In this document: in pieces, positions 39,714 to 44,832 of the stretch
Layout: the number at the start of each line of letters is the position of its first letter
Position numbering within the stretch: position 1 is the first letter of the stretch
Source: JAPUDQ01 sp049291395
GTDB lineage: Bacteria; Patescibacteriota; Saccharimonadia; Saccharimonadales; Saccharimonadaceae
Direction: 5' to 3'
Length of the DNA stretch: 44,832 bases
Assembly (NCBI GenBank): GCA_049291395.1
Contig: JBATPJ010000008.1
Location: 1 to 44,832, forward strand
The notes under the pieces: generated by a model
Told to the model about the DNA's origin: nothing
Seen by the model: the letters and a program-made list of their open reading frames with translations, nothing else
Databases searched by the model: none
Made by a program: the position numbers and the translations under genes

Positions 39714-41489
39714 TCACAGCTGCACGACATCGCCGCCGATGGCCGACTGAAAATAACTATCATGCGAGACGTAGAGGATCGCACCGCGATAGCGGGCGAG
39801 TGTCGTCTCGAGCTCTTCGATGCTTGGCAGGTCAAGGTGATTGGTCGGCTCATCGAGGATGAGGAGATTGGGCCCGTCGGCCATCATCGCAATCAGCTGT
39901 AGTCGGGCTTTCTGACCTCCACTGAGCTGCGCGACAGGTACATCACGATCACCAGGCGTAAACAGATAATCACCGAGCAGCTGGCGCACCTTCGTATCGG
40001 TGATGCTCAGTTTGCGCGATAGATAGATCGACTCGATCGCCGCTCCGAGCGTCATCTCGAACAGTTCACGGCCGACCTCTTGCTCGTAGACACCGATCTT
40101 GACTTTGCTGTCGACGTCGATCAGACCGGCGAAGCATTTCGGACCGGCATTGCGGGTGGCGCGCAGCGGGGCAACCCCCGAAATGTTTTTGTCAGACAAA
40201 AAATTTTGCGGGGTGGACTGCGCGTCAGGACCCGCATCCAGCGACCTACGTGTCCGCTCCTGAGTGGACGACGACGGGAGCGGCAGTATACTCGCCAAAA
40301 TCGCACGGATCAGCGTCGTCTTTCCGGCGCCGTTGCGGCCGCGCAGCTCGATACGCTGGCCTTCGCGCAGCTGAAATGAGGTGTTCGCAAACAGAGGTGA
40401 TTCACCATATCCCAGGCTAAGACCCTGCACGTCGACAAGCAGACGAGTGTGTCCCTCGACATCGCCGGCGCCGTGGATGCGGATGTTTTTGGCCTTAAAT
40501 TTCTGATACTGCGCGCCACTTTTGAGCCCCAGACTCTCGACCGATGATTTGTCGATCCAAAACGTCGGCTTCTCGATCTTTTCAAGCTCCGCTAGCTCCG
40601 CGGCAGCTTGCTGTTCACGGCGTTTGAATTGTTTGATCGTATCGGGATCGCGAGCACGCTCTTTGAGCCTGCGAAACTGCACGACTTTGTCGCGGAGATT
40701 GGCGATCTGACGCTGCACGACTTCGTATTCGTTCATCGCACCCGTCGTACTCATCGCGTTTTGCCGTAGGTATTGGTCGTAGTTGCCGTTATAGATCAGC
40801 GCCTCGCCATCACGGATCTCGATGATCCGGTCGACAGCTCGTAGCACATCACGGTCGTGGGTGATGATCAGCATGGCCTCGGGAGCAGACTTCATCCAGT
40901 CGACAAACTGCGCCTTCGCGATGTAGTCCATATGGTTGGTCGGCTCATCGATCAGCGCCAGGTGAGCGTGTGAATGCATAATCTTGATCACCTCGACCAG
41001 GCGTTTTTGACCACCACTCAGCGACGACAGCAGCCCGTGCGACGCCGCCTCAGATATCTGGACACGCTTGAGATCCTCGACGATGAGCTGCTCACTCTGA
41101 TAGTAGCCGAGGTCGGAAAAGCGCTGCAGGGCATCAGTGTACTCACTGATCCTATGCGAACTATCGCCCATCGTCTCTGGGTACGTCTCGATGATATGAC
41201 TGAGCGCCGCGTACTCTGGCAGATCCTCGAGGATGTATTGCAGCACCGTCTTGTGTGCCACGTCGTGATGCTCCTGACGGCTACTGACGATGCTGACACC
41301 ACGCCGAAAGACGATATCCCCGGTGAAATCCGTATCTGTTCCAGCGAGGATCCCAAGCAGTGTGGACTTGCCGACACCGTTGCGACCGATCACGCCGATC
41401 TTTTCATCATCACCAATAGAAAACCGCAAGTTCTTATACAAACTCTTCGCGCCAAACGACTTCTCGGTGATGGTGATGTCGGCAATCAT
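39714..41489 (-). CDS. ABC-F family ATPase with in-frame palindromic insertion
   Basis: A 591-aa soluble protein with two ABC domains and no TM segment. Domain 1: GRNGVGKSTL, LSGGQKRL, ALIDEPTNHMD. Domain 2: GRNGAGKTTL, LSGGQKARL, LLILDEPTNHLDLPS. The linker (about residues 245-300) is charged and helical, as in ribosome-acting ABC-F factors for translation rescue or antibiotic protection. Just after the second Walker A, about 50 extra residues (around QERTRRSLDAG to RATRNAGPKC) interrupt the fold; the DNA there is a strong inverted repeat. The promoter TATAAT (41501-41506, minus) is 11 nt from the start. Confidence 0.92.
   Translation of the reverse strand: MIADITITEKSFGAKSLYKNLRFSIGDDEKIGVIGRNGVGKSTLLGILAGTDTDFTGDIVFRRGVSIVSSRQEHHDVAHKTVLQYILEDLPEYAALSHIIETYPETMGDSSHRISEYTDALQRFSDLGYYQSEQLIVEDLKRVQISEAASHGLLSSLSGGQKRLVEVIKIMHSHAHLALIDEPTNHMDYIAKAQFVDWMKSAPEAMLIITHDRDVLRAVDRIIEIRDGEALIYNGNYDQYLRQNAMSTTGAMNEYEVVQRQIANLRDKVVQFRRLKERARDPDTIKQFKRREQQAAAELAELEKIEKPTFWIDKSSVESLGLKSGAQYQKFKAKNIRIHGAGDVEGHTRLLVDVQGLSLGYGESPLFANTSFQLREGQRIELRGRNGAGKTTLIRAILASILPLPSSSTQERTRRSLDAGPDAQSTPQNFLSDKNISGVAPLRATRNAGPKCFAGLIDVDSKVKIGVYEQEVGRELFEMTLGAAIESIYLSRKLSITDTKVRQLLGDYLFTPGDRDVPVAQLSGGQKARLQLIAMMADGPNLLILDEPTNHLDLPSIEELETTLARYRGAILYVSHDSYFQSAIGGDVVQL
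40152..40235 (-). repeat. Palindromic insertion inside the ABC-F gene
   Basis: GCGGGT and CGCGCAG (40152-40166) pair with CTGCGCG and ACCCGC (40218-40235). Inside lies an imperfect hairpin of about 19 bp whose arms include ACCCC/GGGGT and TTTTTGTC/GACAAAAA (about 40174-40214). It adds residues in frame to the protein (about 419-447). It is not the same family as the uvrD element. Confidence 0.7.
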
Positions 41490-41500
41490 AACAGAGGTTG

Positions 41501-41506
41501 ATTATA
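41501..41506 (-). promoter_or_regulatory. -10 box of the ABC-F gene
   Basis: TATAAT on the minus strand, 11 nt before ATG 41489. Confidence 0.6.
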
Positions 41507-41574
41507 TCATACTATGCGTGTTGATATTGACTTTATAGTTAATTAGTGATATATGTATGTATTAGCTTTCGCTT

Positions 41575-41617
41575 ATCCTCTTCGGTGTGCGATAAGTGCA
41601 CACCCCGACCTAAGGAT
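41575..41617 (+). promoter_or_regulatory. Leader hairpin next to the ribosome binding site of the 112-aa gene
   Basis: TCGGTGTGC and GCACACC(C)CGA (about 41582-41609) form a strong stem. ATCCT (41575-41579) can extend it by pairing with AGGAT (41613-41617), which includes the AAGGA ribosome binding site. This may limit translation. Upstream, TTGACT (41527-41532) and TATATG (41550-41555) with 17 nt between are a possible promoter. Confidence 0.5.
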
Positions 41618-41622
41618 GCCTA

Positions 41623-41961
41623 ATGAGCAGCAACGGAAACAATGCGTACGTGCCGAGCGCAGCAATGCGGCACCCTGGGGACAACCCGGCCGACTGGGCG
41701 AAAAAGGAGCAGCGCCGTGACGCCACCTACTACCTGTGGGTGGTAATCCCCGCCAAGTTAGTCCTTCTCGCCGCGCTCATCCACATGATCGTGTCGGGCA
41801 ACACAAACCAGGCTGGGTGGTTCCTCTCCCACGTTTGGCTCCCCGTCTCAACGGCAGCGTTCATGATCATCACCCCGTTCATCTACGGCTTGTGGCGCAG
41901 CTTGAAGGTGTTCTTCATCCTGGGGGTGATCCTAGCGTTCGCAGCATGGCTGCTTCGCTAG
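41623..41961 (+). CDS. Unknown 112-aa membrane protein
   Basis: Not recognised. A soluble N-terminus of about 35 residues (NAMRHPGDNPADWAKKEQRR type composition) is followed by three TM helices (about 37-57, 65-86, 90-110). AAGGA at 41612-41616 is spaced 6 nt from ATG 41623. Codon choice is noticeably GC-ending and unlike neighbouring genes, suggesting a foreign origin, perhaps actinobacterial or phage. It has a structured leader and a branched structure after its stop. Confidence 0.7.
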   Translation: MSSNGNNAYVPSAAMRHPGDNPADWAKKEQRRDATYYLWVVIPAKLVLLAALIHMIVSGNTNQAGWFLSHVWLPVSTAAFMIITPFIYGLWRSLKVFFILGVILAFAAWLLR

Positions 41962-41962
41962 A

Positions 41963-42075
41963 AGCCCACCGAAAATAGCTCGCCGAATCGGCTCGATCTG
42001 GTTGAGAAGCGTCTGCTTCTCCCGGATCTCACTAGTCCGGTCAGTCGAGTCCTTTCGGTGGGCTATTTTCATTTT
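41963..42075 (+). ncRNA. Cloverleaf-like structure after the 112-aa gene (terminator or small RNA)
   Basis: A 12-bp closing stem AGCCCACCGAAA (41963-41974) with TTTCGGTGGGCT (42053-42064) encloses GCCG/CGGC (41982-41992), GAGAAGC/GCTTCTC (42004-42021) and CCGGA/TCCGG (42022-42040). ATTTTCATTTTG follows the stem. It may be a large terminator or a discrete small RNA. Confidence 0.6.
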
Positions 42076-42077
42076 GT

Positions 42078-42083
42078 TATACT
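42078..42083 (+). promoter_or_regulatory. -10 box, leaderless start of the zinc-ribbon gene
   Basis: TATACT ends 6 nt before ATG 42090. Confidence 0.6.
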
Positions 42084-42089
42084 TGTGTC

Positions 42090-42290
42090 ATGCCTCAAAA
42101 ACACAAAGTCCGTCACGCCGGACCGAGCAAACCCCGCCAGTGTGGCGGCAAAAACTGCTACCTCACGAAGCGCGACGCCGAGCTGGTACGCGACGAAAAG
42201 ACTATCATCGACCCTGAGCTGGAGCTCGCTATCTACCACTGCATCGACTGCGGCAGCTATCATCTGACCCGCGTCAAGCACGAGACATAG
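42090..42290 (+). CDS. Small zinc-ribbon-like protein
   Basis: A 66-aa basic protein with two Cys pairs, CGGKNC (about residues 18-23) and CIDC (about 51-54), each followed by aromatic/His residues (YHCIDCGSYHLTR). This is the pattern of a small zinc ribbon, probably nucleic-acid binding. Leaderless start. The next gene has its own -10 box just after this stop. Function not assignable. Confidence 0.7.
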   Translation: MPQKHKVRHAGPSKPRQCGGKNCYLTKRDAELVRDEKTIIDPELELAIYHCIDCGSYHLTRVKHET

Positions 42291-42297
42291 AGCGGAG

Positions 42298-42303
42298 TAT
42301 AAT
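42298..42303 (+). promoter_or_regulatory. -10 box that decides a GTG start
   Basis: TATAAT ends 7 nt before GTG 42311. Confidence 0.6.
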
Positions 42304-42310
42304 AAAAGAT

Positions 42311-42895
42311 GTGGACACACATCGTGCAGACAACGTACGAGATTTTCCTCATAAAGGCGTAGTCCCTGATGGCCTCGAGATCCGTCCGCTTGACTACGCA
42401 ACCTTTGACAAATTTGAGATCACACCAGAGCAGATCACTACTACCGCCAAGTCGATAGTGACCGCCCTCGAAGCAAACCCTACGAGCGACCCGCGGCTCG
42501 TCGTCTGTACGATCATCCTTGAGTCACTTCATATCCTTGTACCGCATGCCGAGGAGATAGCACTGGCGAGCCTGAGCGTTAAGATCGCCCAGCAGCAGAA
42601 GGACCTCCCACATACCACCGGTAGCAACAACTTACCGCAACGTGACAATATCGAAAAATCGCGCATAGCGATCAAAACCCACAACCGTTTGATAAACGAT
42701 GCTTTATTTTGCGCCACAAGGGATGGGTTACTAATACCCAATGGTCTACTGCCGACCAATGCCGAGCAGCTGATCGACAAGATTATCAAGGCACTGCCAG
42801 ACAAGTCGCCGCATCGCGATACAATCATTGCCGCATATCATCTCCTCATCCGAGCGAGCGTACCGCACACTCCAGATAGCAAGCAGGATCCTTGA
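42311..42895 (+). CDS. Unknown 194-aa helical protein
   Basis: Not recognised. GTG start fixed by the promoter. The sequence is mostly helical and soluble with no TM segment or clear catalytic motif. The middle has VVCTIILESLHILVPHAEEIALASLSV, and the C-terminal half includes NRLINDALFCATRDGLLIPNGLLPTNAEQLIDKII. It is followed 38 nt later by another unknown helical protein, so the two may function together. Confidence 0.7.
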   Translation: MDTHRADNVRDFPHKGVVPDGLEIRPLDYATFDKFEITPEQITTTAKSIVTALEANPTSDPRLVVCTIILESLHILVPHAEEIALASLSVKIAQQQKDLPHTTGSNNLPQRDNIEKSRIAIKTHNRLINDALFCATRDGLLIPNGLLPTNAEQLIDKIIKALPDKSPHRDTIIAAYHLLIRASVPHTPDSKQDP

Positions 42896-42933
42896 TTCGC
42901 TCTTTCGCAAAGTTTATGATACAGTTTGATATT

Positions 42934-43716
42934 ATGACATCGGCTAATATCTCCGGCACACAAGAAACCATCGTAGGCTATCTCGGCCATGATCGCTACA
43001 AGCTCAATGCATTTCGTATGTCAGATGAAGAGATCGCAGCAGCGGTTACCGATAGCTCTGACGACATCGCACTATCTCACCTCACAAACCCGATGCTCGA
43101 TACGGCTTCGAGGACAGATGTGGCGATTCATGCATTTCTCACCGCATTTGGCTATCTACCCCAGGCAACAAGAGGTGATAGCGATCATGAAGCCGCCGCC
43201 AAACTGCTGCGAGATGATATTGTCCATAAAGAAATCGCTAGATTAAAAGATATTAAACAATTATCAGATGAGCACTTACTCGCCTATAGCTTACGACTAC
43301 AAGCTGCTATGGGCGCAGCGGACAGTCCTATTCGCGCGACAAATATCATGCGTGGACTCGACAAGATGACACAACACACAGCGGTCGATGCTTTCGATCA
43401 TGTCGCGACAGTCATTATTACCACTATGGTGTATGCCGACTATGCCAGTCGGAGCCCTGAGCTACCCACACCACAGGAGCTAATGCGGGCAACATCTGAG
43501 CGAAAAGATGATGACTATATCCATGATATTGCAACGAATTTCGAGCCCGAACAGTGCCAGACGCTCCTCCATATCCTCATCCCCCTTATCGACAACGAGG
43601 TCGTCACAAACACCGTCTTCGCGATTGCGCTCGATATGAAAAGGGCAGGTGATGCATGGGACGATATCGTTGCAGCGATGTCCGCCATCGTCGCTCGTGT
43701 AGAAGATGAACGATAG
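42934..43716 (+). CDS. Unknown 260-aa helical protein
   Basis: Not recognised. TATGAT (42915-42920) lies 13 nt before ATG 42934 (MTSANISGTQETIVGYLGHD); in-frame starts at 42892 (TTG) and 42916 (ATG) lie at or before that box. The protein is acidic and almost wholly helical, without TM segments; a repeated pattern of amphipathic helices might suit a scaffold or binding role. Composition is like the previous gene, but I see no clear paralogy. Confidence 0.68.
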   Translation: MTSANISGTQETIVGYLGHDRYKLNAFRMSDEEIAAAVTDSSDDIALSHLTNPMLDTASRTDVAIHAFLTAFGYLPQATRGDSDHEAAAKLLRDDIVHKEIARLKDIKQLSDEHLLAYSLRLQAAMGAADSPIRATNIMRGLDKMTQHTAVDAFDHVATVIITTMVYADYASRSPELPTPQELMRATSERKDDDYIHDIATNFEPEQCQTLLHILIPLIDNEVVTNTVFAIALDMKRAGDAWDDIVAAMSAIVARVEDER

Positions 43717-43740
43717 TAATCAAATTTAATTTCTTACACA

Positions 43741-43768
43741 ATCGATCATCGATCATCTATAATCAACC
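43741..43768 (+). repeat. Short heptad array in the cobO-type promoter
   Basis: ATCGATC twice, ATCTATA, ATCAACC (43741-43768), period 7. The third and fourth units contain the TATAAT box at 43758-43763. Confidence 0.55.
43758..43763 (+). promoter_or_regulatory. -10 box of the CobO-type gene
   Basis: TATAAT ends 11 nt before ATG 43775; no ribosome binding site. Confidence 0.55.
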
Positions 43769-43774
43769 TATACT

Positions 43775-44341
43775 ATGGCATTTGATGATTTCAAGACCAA
43801 AGACTCCGTCACGGTAGTTTTCACTGGCGAGGGCAAGGGCAAGACCAGCGCCAGTCTAGGGCTAATGGTCCGGGCGCTCGGGGCGGGGTGGCGCGTGGCA
43901 TATGTACAGTTCATCAAGGTATGGGACGTCAGCGAGCACCAATTTATCCAGTCGATCATGCCGATATACGAAGATAAACTTGATTTTTACAAAGGCGGCC
44001 TCGGCTTTTTTGAAGCTGGCGAGATGAGCTCTGACGCCACCGCGACCGAACACAAACAATTTGCCCGCAAGACGTATGACTTTGCCTATCAGTGCGCGAC
44101 GAGCGGTGACTACCAGCTCGTGATCTGTGACGAGATCAACAACGCCGTCACCGATGGCCTCCTCCGCGAAGGCGACCTCAAAAAACTAATCAAAAGCAAA
44201 CATGACACTACCAGTCTCTGCCTCACCGGCCGCGGCTTCCCAGACTTTCTCCTCGACCACGTCGACATCGCAACTGACATGCACAAAATCAAGCACCACT
44301 ACGACGAAAAATTTCTGGCAAACAAAGGAATCGATTTCTAG
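43775..44341 (+). CDS. CobO/BtuR-type ATP:corrinoid adenosyltransferase family P-loop protein
   Basis: A 188-aa protein of the CobA/CobO/BtuR family. The P-loop is GEGKGKTSAS (about residue 17), strand-loop VAYVQFIK, then LVICDEINNAV (Walker B) and LTGRGFPDFLLDHVDIATDM, the conserved C-terminal region. Classic members adenosylate corrinoids for B12 synthesis or salvage. No other B12 gene is in this window, so a different nucleotide-dependent role is possible. Convergent with a glycosyltransferase gene. Confidence 0.85.
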   Translation: MAFDDFKTKDSVTVVFTGEGKGKTSASLGLMVRALGAGWRVAYVQFIKVWDVSEHQFIQSIMPIYEDKLDFYKGGLGFFEAGEMSSDATATEHKQFARKTYDFAYQCATSGDYQLVICDEINNAVTDGLLREGDLKKLIKSKHDTTSLCLTGRGFPDFLLDHVDIATDMHKIKHHYDEKFLANKGIDF

Positions 44342-44356
44342 GACAGCTCGATGTCG

Positions 44357-44832
44357 CTAGGCTTGGTGATCTTGAATAATAGTTTCGTAGAGATCAGTCA
44401 GTTTCTTGACCTGACTTTCCTCAGTGTATTGTTGTGCCAACGTAGATCCGTAGGCGCCAAACTCAGCGCGTTTTGCCGGGTCTTCCAGCAAATTAACAAT
44501 CTTGTCCGCGACATCCCGAGCATCGTCACTCGCAAAATATCCGCTTTTACCGTCTTCGAAAACTTCAGACAGTTCGCGGTCGATCAACACGATCGGTAGC
44601 TGCGCTAGTGCCGCTTCATGCAACACCCAGGCCTGCGTATCCTTGAGCGACGGGAACGTAAAGACATCCATCGCAGCATAAGCGGCGCCGAGCTGATCAC
44701 GGGCAATCGCACCGGTAAATGTCACTCGATCACTATATGTCGTCGCCTGAGCAATCCGTTCTAGCTCTTCACGAAACTCAAAATCCCCGACAAACAGCAA
44801 CCGCGCATGAGGTCGTGACTTCAGGACAGTCC
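44357..44832 (-). CDS. GT4-family glycosyltransferase, C-terminal part
   Basis: The frame is open to the window edge, so the N-terminal domain is missing. The visible part is the GT-B nucleotide-sugar domain of group 1 glycosyltransferases: LLFVGDFEFREELERIA, RVTFTGAIARDQLGAAYAAMDVFTFPSLKDTQAWVLHEA and LPIVLIDRELSEVF. In the usual E-x7-E position it has DTQAWVLHEA, so the first Glu is replaced by Asp or shifted. Likely acts on a cell-surface glycolipid or polysaccharide. Confidence 0.9.
   Translation of the reverse strand, partial: TVLKSRPHARLLFVGDFEFREELERIAQATTYSDRVTFTGAIARDQLGAAYAAMDVFTFPSLKDTQAWVLHEAALAQLPIVLIDRELSEVFEDGKSGYFASDDARDVADKIVNLLEDPAKRAEFGAYGSTLAQQYTEESQVKKLTDLYETIIQDHQA

Noticed and set aside
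40152..40235. Assigning the ABC-F palindrome to the same family as the uvrD/intergenic palindrome
   Set aside because: It lacks the shared words and has one long hairpin in place of two side hairpins.

Overview
The window looks like a chromosomal segment of a Candidatus Saccharibacteria (TM7) or closely related Patescibacteria/CPR bacterium. This is inferred from the protein set (YbaB-RecR, a single-copy F1Fo operon with a short delta subunit, a PD-(D/E)XK-fused UvrD helicase, many unrecognised short proteins), the compact layout and the visibly moderate-to-high GC. TGA ends many genes here, so the standard bacterial code applies. No rRNA and no CRISPR array were seen. One intact tRNA gene (Gln, UUG) lies at 17030-17104.

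Layout. 1-6921, mostly + strand: dnaB, a GT39-type membrane glycosyltransferase, ybaB, recR with a downstream single-TM protein, a DHH phosphoesterase and cysS. 6941-15793: an AI-2E-type permease (-), two ABC exporter pairs, a 38-aa membrane peptide (-), a lactate/glycolate-type flavin dehydrogenase, a VIT/CCC1 transporter (-) and a GT87-type glycosyltransferase. 15916-24657: a methyltransferase, a tRNA-Gln region full of tRNA fragments and hairpins, lactate permease, PAP2 (-), a 36-aa peptide gene, an MFS transporter, a NYN-domain protein, an unknown gene and a Tim44-like protein. 24661-30684: two unassigned, strongly folded non-coding regions on either side of a large UvrD/nuclease gene, then a dus gene broken by a repeat hairpin. 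30681-38746 (-): the complete atpBEFHAGDC operon, with repeats and a four-helix-bundle gene inserted among its last genes, followed by two small genes. 38921-44832: an SPFH protein, an ABC-F ATPase, several small unknown proteins, a CobO-type ATPase and the end of a GT4 glycosyltransferase.

How genes may work together. Lactate permease plus a D-lactate/glycolate-type flavin dehydrogenase plus a full F1Fo ATP synthase suggests lactate uptake and oxidation coupled to membrane energetics; the electron acceptor is not in the window. DnaB, RecR/YbaB, UvrD-nuclease, DHH and NYN proteins cover DNA maintenance and RNA turnover.

Four signals are not explained by the genes. (1) About 20 genes have a -10 box ending 6-11 nt before the start codon, mostly with no ribosome binding site, which points to widespread leaderless transcription and fixes several start codons. 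(2) A family of 7-bp-periodic arrays, usually as inverted pairs, occupies three successive gaps of the atp operon, flanks a four-helix-bundle gene and interrupts dus. (3) A branched palindromic element with covarying arms occurs once between genes and once in frame inside uvrD; a different palindrome sits in frame in the ABC-F gene. (4) Two large folded RNAs, about 395 and 570 nt, have promoters and terminators and match no RNA family I recognise.
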